Origin: Paenibacillus andongensis
GTDB lineage: Bacteria; Bacillota; Bacilli; Paenibacillales; NBRC-103111
Length of the DNA stretch: 64,000 nt
Reading direction: 5' to 3'
Assembly (NCBI RefSeq): GCF_025369935.1
Contig: NZ_CP104467.1
Coordinates: 507,501 to 571,500, forward strand
How positions within the stretch are numbered: position 1 is the first letter of the stretch; the number at the start of each line of letters is the position of its first letter. The translations under genes were made by a program, and so were the position numbers. Under the pieces are notes generated by a model that worked only from the letters and a program-made list of their open reading frames with translations, was not told the origin of the DNA and did not search any database. Below are positions 1 to 8,988 of the stretch, one piece after another.

Positions 1-139
1 TTCTGCTGGTGCAGTTAAAGGCTAATAACGAAAGCATAACGAATGCGAGGGCAGTCGTCACCTTTTCTTTGGATGACTTCTCTCGTATAGTTAATTCTAA
101 GTTAGAAAGCTTAGCAGAAGCATGGAAGGTGAGCCCAGC
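1..139 (+). other. Left edge; possible tail of an upstream gene
   Basis: One frame is open from the edge through about position 236 and would encode a moderately plausible C-terminus, but it runs into the yesM-like gene and matches nothing I recognise. A second frame closes at 23-25. I cannot tell which, if either, is the end of an upstream gene. No clear promoter is visible. Confidence 0.2.
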
Positions 140-1894
140 GTGCCGTATAAACTTAATATTTTCAGCAAAATTCTCATTCTATTGGTTCTACTCCTTATCC
201 CTATTGTGCTGCTTTACAGCTATACGAATCGGATAACGAATAACGTAGTTCAAGACCAGATTCAGTCATCAAATTTAAACCAGCTGTCCTTCTTCATGCA
301 TCAATTGGATGCGGATGTGGAGCGATTAGCGATGTCTCCCGTTATTCTCGGCAGCGATCCTTACATAAGGGAATTTATCGACAGGAATGCGTCGACTGAT
401 TATGACATGCTGAAAGAACAGTCACGGATTATACAGAAGCTTAGCCTCCAAAGTGTCTCCAGCGGATGGGTGAATGAACTGACCATTGCGATTCCACACG
501 GGAAGCAAGTGTTGTCTTCCAGTATTTTCGTAAATGGGACGGATGCTTGGCCTTGGAGTAGCCCGATTAAACGCACATGGACGTATGAGGAACGCAAGGG
601 CGACAATGGGGTTGGGTCGTTCGTTAGGGAAATTAGTGAGCCGATCCGTGCCCAGGTTGCCAGTCAGGCTAATGTACTGTATCAAGTAAGGTTCAGCGCG
701 CAGAATATGATTCAACTGCTGGATGTGTACAAGCAAGATAAACGAAGCGATCCTTTTTTGGTTGATGGGCAAAATAGGGCGATTTTCAACAGCTCGTCGA
801 ATCCGTCGATTACCAATACAATTCATGAAAGAATGGCTGGTCAAGGCTTACCGCTTACCGGCCAAGTTCAATTTGAAATCGCTAATCAACAGTATTTGGT
901 CAGCTTTGTCAAATCGGAACAGTTGGGTTGGTACTTGGTGGATTATGTACCTGTGCAGAAGATACTTTCTCCGATTACGATGACGCGTAAATTGTTTTAC
1001 GTTTCTATTGCTCTGCTGCTTGTGATGAGTATTCTGGCTTCTTTCTTGCTGTATCGCAACGTGCAGATTCCAATTGGCAAGATGATTCAAAGTGTACAGC
1101 AAGTGAAGCGAGGCGATTTATCGGCTCGGATTGCGTATAGAGCCAAAAATGAATTTGATTTCCTCATCCAGCGATTCAATGAGATGGCCGAGCAAATTCA
1201 AGTGCTTGTTGAAGATGTGTATGCGGAGAAAATCCGTTCACGTGAAGCGACCTTGAAGCAGCTGCAGTCGCAGATTCACCCGCATTTTCTCTATAATTCC
1301 TTGTTCTTCATCATCAATTCAGCGGAGATGGAAGATAAAGAATCGGTCGTAGCCATGTCGCAGAATTTAGCTGAGTTTTACCGTTACACGACGAGGGTGG
1401 AAAAACAAAGCGTGCGTTTGCAGGAAGAACTGGACTTGGTCGGCCATTATTTAACCATTCAAAACCTACGCATTCACCGGTTGAAATATGAGATATCTGT
1501 GCCGGAAGAGATGCTTAACGAGCGGGTTCCCCGACTTATTTTGCAGCCGCTAGTAGAGAATGCCATTGTCCATGGGATTGAGCGCAGCGCAGAGGGTGAT
1601 CTCATTACGATTACGGGTGAGCAGAAAGACGGATGGAACCGACTGATTGTGGAAGATAACGGCGAAGGGCTGGACGAAGCGGGATTAGATAAGCTGCTTA
1701 AACAGCTGGAAGCTCCAATGTCCGATGAGATTGGCTGTGGAACATGGAATGTTCACCACCGATTGTATTATCAGTTCGGGGAAGGCTCCGGGCTTACTTT
1801 TGAACGAGTAAATAACGGTGGTTTAAGGGCAGTACTGACTTGGAAACATAATTCCCAGGAGAGTGATCCAGCCACAGAGGTGATAAAACGATGA
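140..1894 (+). CDS. YesM-type sensor histidine kinase
   Basis: Membrane sensor kinase of the HPK7/LytS-like class that usually senses extracellular carbohydrates. The order is a membrane segment at about residues 10-28, an extracytoplasmic sensor domain to about 285, a second membrane segment near 287-308, HAMP, then a His_kinase domain with the diagnostic IHPHFLYNSLF motif (His about 380-382) and an HATPase with QPLVENAIVHG and DNGEGL boxes. I prefer GTG at 140, because GGAAGGTGAG lies 6 bases upstream; the ATG at 122 lacks a ribosome site. The stop overlaps the downstream response regulator by four bases (ATGA), so the two are translationally coupled. The signal is unknown; the dgoD gene downstream suggests a sugar-acid or oligosaccharide. 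Confidence 0.93.
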   Translation: MPYKLNIFSKILILLVLLLIPIVLLYSYTNRITNNVVQDQIQSSNLNQLSFFMHQLDADVERLAMSPVILGSDPYIREFIDRNASTDYDMLKEQSRIIQKLSLQSVSSGWVNELTIAIPHGKQVLSSSIFVNGTDAWPWSSPIKRTWTYEERKGDNGVGSFVREISEPIRAQVASQANVLYQVRFSAQNMIQLLDVYKQDKRSDPFLVDGQNRAIFNSSSNPSITNTIHERMAGQGLPLTGQVQFEIANQQYLVSFVKSEQLGWYLVDYVPVQKILSPITMTRKLFYVSIALLLVMSILASFLLYRNVQIPIGKMIQSVQQVKRGDLSARIAYRAKNEFDFLIQRFNEMAEQIQVLVEDVYAEKIRSREATLKQLQSQIHPHFLYNSLFFIINSAEMEDKESVVAMSQNLAEFYRYTTRVEKQSVRLQEELDLVGHYLTIQNLRIHRLKYEISVPEEMLNERVPRLILQPLVENAIVHGIERSAEGDLITITGEQKDGWNRLIVEDNGEGLDEAGLDKLLKQLEAPMSDEIGCGTWNVHHRLYYQFGEGSGLTFERVNNGGLRAVLTWKHNSQESDPATEVIKR

Positions 1895-3507
1895 TTCAAC
1901 TGTTGATTGTCGATGACGAAGCGCATGTCGTGGATCGGCTGCAGTCTACGATTGACTGGGCATCTATTGGGATTGGGCAGGTTTTCAAGGCTTATTCGGG
2001 TAAAGAAGCGCTGGAGCTGCTGGGGCAAATGTCGATTGATATCGTGATTACGGACATTCAGATGCCAGGGATCTCCGGCTTGCAATTAATTGCCGAGATC
2101 AACCGTCGTTGGGCGAAGACCAAGTGTATTCTCTTGTCCGGTTACTCGGATTTCAACTATGCCAAAGAAGCGATTCTACAGGGCTCGGAGGATTATTTGC
2201 TCAAGCCGGTCACGGAACAAGCTTTGCTGGCTACGGTCAGCCGGGTGATGGAAAAGCTGCAGAAGGAATGGGAAGCCGTCATCTCTACGCAGCGTCTTAC
2301 GTATACATTCAAGGAAAACCTCCCTTTACTTCGAGGGAATTTATTGAGTGATTTACTTCAAGGGCACCAAATATCGGAGCAATCCCTTCGAGAAAAAATG
2401 CAGATTCTAGAGCTCCCTGATTACCATGAGCATGCTTGCGTTATGATGATGGTTCGGTTGGAATCGAATTTTCTGGAATATGATACCGGTCATTTATCGT
2501 TAATGGAATATGCGATTAGCAATATGGCCCACGAATTATTTTCTGAAAAATTCGATAGCTGGCATACGAAGGATGCTCATGATTATTTGGTATTCGTGAT
2601 GAAGCATAAGCAGGAGACACCCGACAAGGAAGAAGCTGCTTGGCTGGAACGAACCGCTTCTGTGCTTCAATCGGCGGTGAAGAATTATTTGAAAGGCAAA
2701 ATTTCCATCCTTCTGAGCAGTTGGGGCGAGTTCCCGGCCGAAATAAATGCGCTGTACAATAGCTCGCTTAGCGCCTTTCGCAAACGTATCGGGAGTGAGC
2801 ACGAGCTGTTCATGCGGCTTGGCGATGAATCTGTTCAGACCGAACTGTCAGCCTTGCAAAGGCTATATGAGCCTCCAACGCTCAATCACTTGCTGGAAGC
2901 AGCAAGATGGGAAGATACCGAGGAAAAGTTGTCTCAGATTTTTGATGAAATGGAAGTCAGATTTTCCGAATCGCAAGAACATCTTTTAGAGGTTTATTTC
3001 TCGATCGCATCCGCTTTTGCTTACATTGCACATAAGAATGGCCGGCAGCTGCATCAGCTCATTGGCGGTGATTACGACCGGATGATGGAAGGTATACCGT
3101 TTCGTACGGTGAACCAGCTGCGCGAGTGGTCGATCCGTTCCTTAAGGCGTATGAAGGAGGATATGGATCAAGAAAGGCAAGACAGCCGTGCAACGCTGAT
3201 CAAGGATATCAGGTCTTTCATCGATCAGCATCTGGCTAGCGACGTCTCCTTACAATCGATTGCCGATCATGTGTACATGCATCCGGTGTATGTCTCGAAG
3301 ATCTACAAGCTCGAAACGGGTGAAAATTTAAGCGACTACGTCAATCATGCACGGATGGATAAAGCCGCTTATCTGCTGAAGAATGGTCAGGATAAGATTT
3401 ATGAAATCGCCACACAGCTTGGCTATCAGCGCCCGCATTCCTTTAACCATGCGTTCAAGAAGCATTATGGCATGACTCCGCAAGAGTACCGAGATCAATA
3501 TTCGTAG
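1891..3507 (+). CDS. YesN-type response regulator, receiver + AraC HTH
   Basis: Partner regulator of the preceding kinase. An N-terminal receiver carries the acidic DDE cluster and phospho-acceptor Asp55 (ITDIQMPG), and the conserved Lys is in the LLKPV motif. A poorly conserved 300-residue linker follows, and an AraC/XylS double helix-turn-helix occupies about residues 440-536 (PVYVSKIYK and GYQRPHSFNHAFKKHYGMTPQEYR). Length 538 residues is typical of YesN proteins. The start overlaps the kinase stop. Such pairs usually activate a neighbouring carbohydrate transport or degradation operon; the nearest candidate is dgoD, 81 bases downstream with no terminator between. Confidence 0.94.
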   Translation: MIQLLIVDDEAHVVDRLQSTIDWASIGIGQVFKAYSGKEALELLGQMSIDIVITDIQMPGISGLQLIAEINRRWAKTKCILLSGYSDFNYAKEAILQGSEDYLLKPVTEQALLATVSRVMEKLQKEWEAVISTQRLTYTFKENLPLLRGNLLSDLLQGHQISEQSLREKMQILELPDYHEHACVMMMVRLESNFLEYDTGHLSLMEYAISNMAHELFSEKFDSWHTKDAHDYLVFVMKHKQETPDKEEAAWLERTASVLQSAVKNYLKGKISILLSSWGEFPAEINALYNSSLSAFRKRIGSEHELFMRLGDESVQTELSALQRLYEPPTLNHLLEAARWEDTEEKLSQIFDEMEVRFSESQEHLLEVYFSIASAFAYIAHKNGRQLHQLIGGDYDRMMEGIPFRTVNQLREWSIRSLRRMKEDMDQERQDSRATLIKDIRSFIDQHLASDVSLQSIADHVYMHPVYVSKIYKLETGENLSDYVNHARMDKAAYLLKNGQDKIYEIATQLGYQRPHSFNHAFKKHYGMTPQEYRDQYS

Positions 3508-3588
3508 CGAATAAATCATCGCTGATTGGTGAGAGGAGTTTGGTCTCGCCCGGTGAATTTCAACAGGGAATAGAGGAGGACGATGATC

Positions 3589-4737
3589 ATGAAAATTACG
3601 AAGCTGGAACTGTTTAAGGTGCCGCCAAGATGGTTATTTCTGAAAATCGAAACGGATGAAGGCATTACGGGATGGGGAGAGCCCGTCGTCGAGGGCAAAG
3701 CGGATACAGTTGCTGCCGCGGTGATGGAAATGAGCGATCATATCATTGGCAGGGATCCGATGCGGATCGAGGATATGTTCCAAGTGCTGTACCGCGGGGG
3801 CTTTTACCGCGGAGGACCGATCTTGACCAGCGCCATCTCAGGCATTGAGCAAGCGCTTTGGGACATTAAGGGCAAATTCTACAATGCGCCCGTCTATGAT
3901 CTGCTTGGCGGCGCTTGCCGCGACAAGACGCGCGTCTATTCGTGGATCGGCGGGGACCGTCCGAGCGACGTAGGTCAAGCGGCCAAGCAGCAGGCCGCGG
4001 CTGGATTTACGGCGGTGAAAATGAACGCCACCGAGGAAATGCACTACATCGACTCCATCAGCAAAGTGGATGAAGCGATTGCCCGCATTGCCGCGGTACG
4101 CGAAGCCGTCGGCAAAGATGTTGGCATCGGCATCGATTTCCACGGCCGCGTGCACAAGTCGATGGCCAAAATCATCGTCAAGGAACTAGAGCCGTACCGG
4201 CCTATGTTCATTGAGGAGCCTGTTTTGCCCGAGAATAATGAAGCGCTTAAGGAGATCGCTCGCTACACCTCGTGTCCGATCGCCACGGGCGAGCGGATGT
4301 ATACGCGCTGGGGCTTCAAAGAGCTGCTGGCCCAAGGCATCGTGGACATTATCCAACCTGATCTTTCCCATGCGGGAGGCATCTTGGAAACACGCAAAAT
4401 CGCCGCGATGGCGGAAGCCTACGATATAGCCATTGCGCCGCATTGTCCGCTAGGCCCTATCGCTTTGGCAGCATGCCTTCAGCTGGATACGTGCTCTCCG
4501 AATGCTTTCATTCAGGAGCAAAGCCTCGGCATTCACTACAATCAAGGCAGTGACTTGCTTGATTATTTGAAAGATCCTTCTGTGTTTAAATATGAAGAAG
4601 GCTTCGTAGCCAATCTAACTGCGCCAGGTCTTGGGATCGAGATCAATGAAGATAAAGTAAGAGAGATGGCTGCGATTGGTCATAACTGGAAAAATCCCGT
4701 TTGGCGCCAAGCCGATGGTACGGTAGCCGAGTGGTAA
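3589..4737 (+). CDS. dgoD: D-galactonate dehydratase
   Basis: Enolase-superfamily dehydratase converting D-galactonate to 2-keto-3-deoxygalactonate in the cytoplasm (De Ley-Doudoroff branch). The sequence closely follows Escherichia coli DgoD throughout, from the MKITK start to the final VAEW. The metal ligands Asp183, Glu209 and Glu235 and the catalytic His185 (DFHGR) and His285 (APHCP) all fall at the E. coli positions when translation starts at 3589. That, together with the 8-base spacing from GAGGAGGA, decides against the ATG at 3583. Whether it is cotranscribed with yesM-yesN is inferred from the 81-base gap. The kinase and aldolase of the pathway are not in this window. Confidence 0.96.
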   Translation: MKITKLELFKVPPRWLFLKIETDEGITGWGEPVVEGKADTVAAAVMEMSDHIIGRDPMRIEDMFQVLYRGGFYRGGPILTSAISGIEQALWDIKGKFYNAPVYDLLGGACRDKTRVYSWIGGDRPSDVGQAAKQQAAAGFTAVKMNATEEMHYIDSISKVDEAIARIAAVREAVGKDVGIGIDFHGRVHKSMAKIIVKELEPYRPMFIEEPVLPENNEALKEIARYTSCPIATGERMYTRWGFKELLAQGIVDIIQPDLSHAGGILETRKIAAMAEAYDIAIAPHCPLGPIALAACLQLDTCSPNAFIQEQSLGIHYNQGSDLLDYLKDPSVFKYEEGFVANLTAPGLGIEINEDKVREMAAIGHNWKNPVWRQADGTVAEW

Positions 4738-4763
4738 GTGGAACAACAGGAAAGAGCATGAAT

Positions 4764-4808
4764 GAGCCTCAATTCCATTTTCATGGAATTGAGGCTCTCT
4801 TTGTTTTT
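4764..4808 (+). terminator. Rho-independent terminator after dgoD
   Basis: Perfect 15-bp stem (4764-4778 with 4783-4797, loop TTTC) followed by a T-rich tract. It closes the yesM-yesN-dgoD unit. Confidence 0.92.
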
Positions 4809-5032
4809 GTATAGGAAATTATGATTTTCGCAGTTTGTGGATTAGGTGCTTAATCTGCAAAAAAACGCGAAAGCTTGATGCTACGCGGTTTTTTTTAAGT
4901 TATGGCCGGTTCTTTCATTATTCTTTTATTTGACTGTAGTATACTCACATTATGAAAGTTCCGCTTTATGGGATTCGAGGTTTTCGTAACCCGTTTGATG
5001 AACGGAAAATTGAATGTATGGGGGAGACAGCA

Positions 5033-5641
5033 ATGAAAAGAACAACTATTGGAACAACAACTTTAGGATTATTGGTGGGGGTCGTAGCGGGGGCGGGCAT
5101 CATGCTCAATGATACCGCGCACGATTCCGTTAAGCAGGCAATCGGGCAAGGTGCTACGAACAATGCGGTTGTAGCTGGCGTAGGTGGTATTACGCCAGTC
5201 AATGTGTCTAACATGGATCTGGAAACAGCGATGCAGGCTGTGCAAGCTAACCGCGCCGCTGCGTTGGAAAACCAGCTGAAAGACCAAATGGATTCAATAA
5301 AAAAGCGGAATGAGGACATCGCCGGATTGAACGATACACTGGCGAAGGTGATGGCACTGCAATCAGGAAATGCTCCCTATACGTTGGCAGCAGACTTAAA
5401 AACGAAATTGCAGCAAGCAGGCGCTTCAAACGCTTCCAAAGCGACCTTAACTGCTGACGAATTGAAAACAACGATAACTGAGATAAAAGGTAAAATCGAC
5501 TCGTTAAATAACACTCAGCAGATGGATATGCTCAGAATGCAAAGTTTAACCAACAAGCGCAACGAAGCTTTTGAGACTATGACCAATTTTATCGAGAAAA
5601 TGAAAGCTAACAGAGACAAAGCCATCGGAACTATGAGATAA
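5033..5641 (+). CDS. Secreted or membrane-anchored coiled-coil protein, unknown
   Basis: I do not recognise the family. From the ATG at 5033 (GGGGAG six bases upstream) the protein has 202 residues: a basic start, one hydrophobic segment at about residues 8-27, then a soluble, Lys/Asn/Gln-rich stretch with two predicted coiled-coil parts (roughly 65-110 and 145-200). A longer frame from 4952 adds an N-terminus that would bury the signal-like segment, so I reject it. A monocistronic unit seems likely, since terminators lie on both sides. Possible role: cell-surface or envelope spacer; this is only a guess from architecture. Confidence 0.7.
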   Translation: MKRTTIGTTTLGLLVGVVAGAGIMLNDTAHDSVKQAIGQGATNNAVVAGVGGITPVNVSNMDLETAMQAVQANRAAALENQLKDQMDSIKKRNEDIAGLNDTLAKVMALQSGNAPYTLAADLKTKLQQAGASNASKATLTADELKTTITEIKGKIDSLNNTQQMDMLRMQSLTNKRNEAFETMTNFIEKMKANRDKAIGTMR

Positions 5642-5666
5642 TTGACTATAAAGCAATACCAATAAC

Positions 5667-5696
5667 AGGAATCTGCCGAAGCGGGTTCCTTTTTTA
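5667..5696 (+). terminator. Terminator after the coiled-coil gene
   Basis: GGAA-CTGC arms pair with GCGG-TTCC around a CGAA loop, followed by six T. It lies only 23 bases before the next gene, leaving little room for a separate promoter there. Confidence 0.75.
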
Positions 5697-5718
5697 TGCT
5701 AGGAGCGATCGTAAGCTG

Positions 5719-7563
5719 ATGGGGAATATTCCCGATGTATTAAGAAATCATACGCTGCTGCACGGGGTCCCGGAGCATGAATTAGCAGCAGCCACCTCAA
5801 CGATGCAGATGGTGTCCTACGCGGATAAGACAACGATTCTTAAAGAAGGCGCAGTCGGGGATGACTGCTTTTTCATCCTATCGGGCGAGATCAGCGTGAC
5901 GGCCCGCGGTCTGATAGGAAGCAGTGTCCGTTTGGCTACGCTCGGCCCTGGCGCGCTCATCGGAGAGATGGCGTTGCTCACCTCCGAGCGGCGTACGGCG
6001 ACGATACGCGCCGTAGGTGAGGTCCAAGCACTGCGTCTTGACCGTGAGGCGTTTCGGACGCTTGCTGCGCTAAGTCCGCTTTTTCACGAGAGCCTAACCT
6101 ATTCGGCTCGCATTAGGGACATTCACGGCCTGCTCAGCAAGGCGTCGATCTGGTCGAGCCTACCCGACTCGGAACTGCGGGGGTTGGCGGAGGTCACGGT
6201 GCTGCGGACCGTGAAGCAGGGCCAAGTCATTGTTTACGAGAATGATGCCTCAAATATGTTTTATACGATCGGCTCCGGCAGCTTCGAGGTCCGTTCATCA
6301 GGGAAGCGTGTAGCCGTACTTCACCAGGGCGACTATTTCGGTGAGATTGCACTGCTGACGGGTGTATCTACAACGGCAACGATTACAGCACTTGAGGACG
6401 GCAAGCTGTTAGCACTTGGAGAAGAGGAATTCCGATTTACGTTGATGCGGCACGAACCGGTGAAGCGGCAGTTCCTGGCAGCCCTGCGTATTCGCAGGCC
6501 GGATATCGCAGATATCGCCATCAGGCAATGGATGCCGGATTCGGAACAACCCGAACAAGTCGCCTCTGCCGGGCAGAAATGGCTTCGGCCGCCGGCACAG
6601 CAGCGCTGGATCGATGTGCTAATGGCGATGGGCGGCTTGTTTCTGGTCGCAACGCTGCTGTCCGTTTGGCTGAAGGGCGCGATATGGACTTATGCCGCTT
6701 TGGTGACGGGCTGTCTGGCAGGACCGGTCAGCTTCGTCGCCTATGCCAGAAGCTCGCAACTGCTGGGCTATCGCATAAGCCGGCTGCTTGGCGTTTTTGT
6801 AACATCAGCAGCCATCGCCTTACCGCTGGCCATGCTGCTGGAGAAAAGCTGGTTGTTCGCAAAAGGGCCGGACGCGTATACATTTACTCAGCTTCATCTA
6901 CCGATTGCCGTCGCTTTAATCGAAGAGGCATCGAAACTGCTGATTTGCTATTTCTTCCTGCGCAGCAAGCGGCAGCGTTTCCGAATGGATGCGGTCGTCT
7001 TTGGCGCCGCAGCGGGCATGGGCTTCGCTGCCGTTGAAAATATGATCTATGGCTGGGCTTTTCTCGGAACGGGAGAGACCGGCAGTATGCTTGCTGTCTT
7101 ATGGTTGAGAGCCTTGCTATCACCATTTGGGCACGGAACGTGGACGGCTATTGCGGCAGCAGGCATTGGGATCGGATTGTCGAAGGTCTCGACATCGTCT
7201 GGCAAGTTAAGCGTATGGCTAAAGGTGGCGGGACTGGTTAGCGCGAGCATTCTGCTGCACACGCTCTGGGACTTCCAATTCGCAAGCGGACCGCTGAGGG
7301 TGGTTGGCATGGCTGTAGTCGGTGCAGCTGGGCTCCTGTTGCTATTCCTGCTTATCCGTTCCGGCACGGTGGAAGAAATACAAGCGTTGACGCTGCTGAA
7401 TCCGGCACTGAGCGCGGACCGGTTGATAGACGATGCGGGGGAAGAGGAGGTGGACGTCGATCGTCCGCTAAACTGCCTAGCGTGTGACACGCAGTGCCCG
7501 CCAAAGACACGGTATTGTCCGCGCTGCGGGCAGTCACTTCGGGTGGAGGCCGCGCGGAATTGA
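5719..7563 (+). CDS. Fusion: two cyclic-nucleotide-binding domains + PrsW-type intramembrane protease + zinc ribbon
   Basis: A 614-residue protein with an unusual domain chain. Residues about 12-125 and 134-250 are two Crp/CAP-like cyclic-nucleotide-binding domains (GEISVTA...GALIGEMALLT and GDYFGEIALLTGV). About 300-535 is a multi-spanning membrane region with the PrsW/glutamic CAAX-like motifs: EEASK near 401, AAVENMIYG near 440, a HGTWTA box and HTLWDF near 514. The C-terminus is a zinc ribbon (CLACDTQCPP...YCPRCGQ, about 585-607). PrsW cleaves the anti-sigma factor RsiW in Bacillus subtilis. Here the added domains suggest a protease gated by a nucleotide or redox-like ligand. The AGGAG ribosome site is 13 bases from the ATG, longer than usual, so the start is a little uncertain. 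Confidence 0.88.
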   Translation: MGNIPDVLRNHTLLHGVPEHELAAATSTMQMVSYADKTTILKEGAVGDDCFFILSGEISVTARGLIGSSVRLATLGPGALIGEMALLTSERRTATIRAVGEVQALRLDREAFRTLAALSPLFHESLTYSARIRDIHGLLSKASIWSSLPDSELRGLAEVTVLRTVKQGQVIVYENDASNMFYTIGSGSFEVRSSGKRVAVLHQGDYFGEIALLTGVSTTATITALEDGKLLALGEEEFRFTLMRHEPVKRQFLAALRIRRPDIADIAIRQWMPDSEQPEQVASAGQKWLRPPAQQRWIDVLMAMGGLFLVATLLSVWLKGAIWTYAALVTGCLAGPVSFVAYARSSQLLGYRISRLLGVFVTSAAIALPLAMLLEKSWLFAKGPDAYTFTQLHLPIAVALIEEASKLLICYFFLRSKRQRFRMDAVVFGAAAGMGFAAVENMIYGWAFLGTGETGSMLAVLWLRALLSPFGHGTWTAIAAAGIGIGLSKVSTSSGKLSVWLKVAGLVSASILLHTLWDFQFASGPLRVVGMAVVGAAGLLLLFLLIRSGTVEEIQALTLLNPALSADRLIDDAGEEEVDVDRPLNCLACDTQCPPKTRYCPRCGQSLRVEAARN

Positions 7564-7652
7564 CGCCTCTTGGTATAGTAGTGGTTCTGATGCGGGGCTG
7601 CTATCACTGAGCGCCAAATTGATCGGCAGCAAAAAAATCAGATTAACGCTTG

Positions 7653-7704
7653 AAAAGGGACTATCCGCAGGCATGAATGATGCCGGATAATAGTCCCTTT
7701 TTTT
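7653..7704. terminator. Bidirectional terminator between convergent genes
   Basis: Long imperfect hairpin with AAAAGGGACTA pairing with TAGTCCCTTTT and a GCAT/ATGC-type centre; T-runs follow on both strands. It separates the PrsW fusion from the leftward genes. The rest of 7564-7823 shows no other feature. Confidence 0.85.
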
Positions 7705-7823
7705 GCTATAAATCAACAGTTCTTGTTGCTATTTTTCCGGCTTCTTAGACTCTGTTGGCGGGCTTCGGCTCGCATAGATCTGGCTTTAAGTGTGGTTTTC
7801 GCGCTTATTCTTTTATCCTTGAG

Positions 7824-8237
7824 CTACTGAATCGGATCAGGAATCAGATTCTTTTCCAACAGCTCACTATTCGTCTTCATATGTTTCATTTCATTACCCA
7901 GCTTCCTTATCTCATCCATATCCTGCGCCATAGAGCCGTTGTTGGCTTCTGACAAGGATCTGCCTGCTGAACCGTTACAGAGCCGCTCTAATTCAATTAG
8001 TTTATCCAGAGCAGTTCGGCGAACTTGCAGAGGAACGAATTCATTCTCTTGAAAGTCGGCTTCATGGAAATGTACGGTGGTATTCCCGTGCTCAGAGGTG
8101 AATGTGGTTAACGTGAGCGGGTAGGCGGCTGATGTAGCATCGTTGTAAATATCGAGTTTATAGACCGATTTCTCCGTGTACTCGATACGTTCTAACCCTA
8201 AATCAGTTAACTGTTGATGAAGTGTTCTTTTATCCAT
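7824..8237 (-). CDS. Small soluble protein of unknown function
   Basis: A 137-residue, acidic, cytoplasmic-looking protein with no signal peptide or membrane segment. The first 75 residues look like a compact alpha/beta domain (KSVYKLDIYNDATSA...TVHFHEADF); the rest is helical and Met/Glu/Asn rich. AGGAGG lies upstream of the ATG at a good distance. It sits 69 bases behind the ytxH-like gene on the same strand with no terminator between, so it is probably cotranscribed with that stress gene. I do not recognise a family. Confidence 0.75.
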   Translation of the reverse strand: MDKRTLHQQLTDLGLERIEYTEKSVYKLDIYNDATSAAYPLTLTTFTSEHGNTTVHFHEADFQENEFVPLQVRRTALDKLIELERLCNGSAGRSLSEANNGSMAQDMDEIRKLGNEMKHMKTNSELLEKNLIPDPIQ

Positions 8238-8306
8238 TGTAATTCCTCCTTTCCTGCTTGCGTCAAAACGTAGGCCGTCCTTACGAATCTATGTGATGTG
8301 GTACCC

Positions 8307-8723
8307 TTAATGTTGATTGTTCTGGTAAGTTGTTTTGGCAGACTGTAAAGACTCAGCTACAAGCTGTTTGCTTTCTTTAGCCTTATCAATGGCTTCTGTT
8401 GCTTGATGGCTAACGGAGCTCGCCATATCCTTAGTTTTCTCACTGACTGCTGAAGCAACTTCCTGCGTCTTCTCACTTACAGCTGACGCGATATCTTGTG
8501 TTTTGTCACTTACGGTTGAGACTATTTCCTGTGTTTTCTGACCTACAGCGGAAGCCAATTGGCTTGTTTTATCATTGAACGTGCGATACGTATTCGACAA
8601 GTCTTCACGCAGCTCCGACCCTGCTTTAGGGGCTAATAACAATGAGGTTATCGCGCCGACAGCGCCGCCGATTACTAAACCTAACAATAGTCCGCCTTTG
8701 TTTGTTCCGACTGCTTCACTCAT
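8307..8723 (-). CDS. YtxH-type general stress protein with LEA-like 11-mer repeats
   Basis: The N-terminus (KGGLLLGLVIGGAVGAITSL then LLAPKAGSELRE) is the YtxH/gas-vesicle-GvpP-like membrane-anchor motif. After it come about six tandem 11-residue units of the form KTQ-(D/E)-x-ASAVSE, residues 50-115, resembling group-3 LEA proteins that protect against desiccation. Total length 138 residues. GGAGAGAT precedes the ATG. Upstream lies a sigma-B-like promoter (8805-8780), fitting the known stress regulation of ytxH. The exact molecular job is unknown for the family. Confidence 0.88.
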   Translation of the reverse strand: MSEAVGTNKGGLLLGLVIGGAVGAITSLLLAPKAGSELREDLSNTYRTFNDKTSQLASAVGQKTQEIVSTVSDKTQDIASAVSEKTQEVASAVSEKTKDMASSVSHQATEAIDKAKESKQLVAESLQSAKTTYQNNQH

Positions 8724-8779
8724 GAGTCATCTCTCCTTTAGTTTGGGTGATTTGGTGTTGCCATGCTTCATACTAGGAT

Positions 8780-8805
8780 GTAACCTTCTTTGTTTATTTT
8801 GAAAC
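8780..8805 (-). promoter_or_regulatory. Candidate sigma-B promoter of the ytxH-like gene
   Basis: On the minus strand GTTTCA (8805-8800), 14 bases, GGTTAC (8785-8780). It matches the sigma-B pattern GTTTAA-N14-GGGTAT at 9 of 12 bases and ends 57 bases before the ATG. The same GTTTCA-N14 layout recurs before dps, glgB, the DUF948 gene and the DUF1328 gene. Confidence 0.6.
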
Positions 8806-8916
8806 ACAAAAAGCTCATTTTTATTTCAGTTTCATTATATAAGCAAGGAAGTCCAAGTATCGTTGTGATTGAATTTTTTTCAAGTGGGTAGTAGATAAAA
8901 TAAACGATTCAACATG

Positions 8917-8945
8917 TTGGATAATAAATTATGGTAAACTACGAT
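8917..8945 (+). promoter_or_regulatory. Candidate sigma-A promoter of rsbY
   Basis: TTGGAT, 17 bases, TACGAT, ending 43 bases before the rsbY start codon. Confidence 0.5.
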
Positions 8946-8988
8946 GAGGGTTTCCGTTAACTTTTACCCGAAAGGGGTTTTTTAAGCC

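Noticed and set aside
4858..4896. Second terminator after dgoD (AAAACGCG...CGCGGTTTTTTTT)
   Set aside because: The short stem has a bulge and there is no second gene to terminate; left out as a separate feature.
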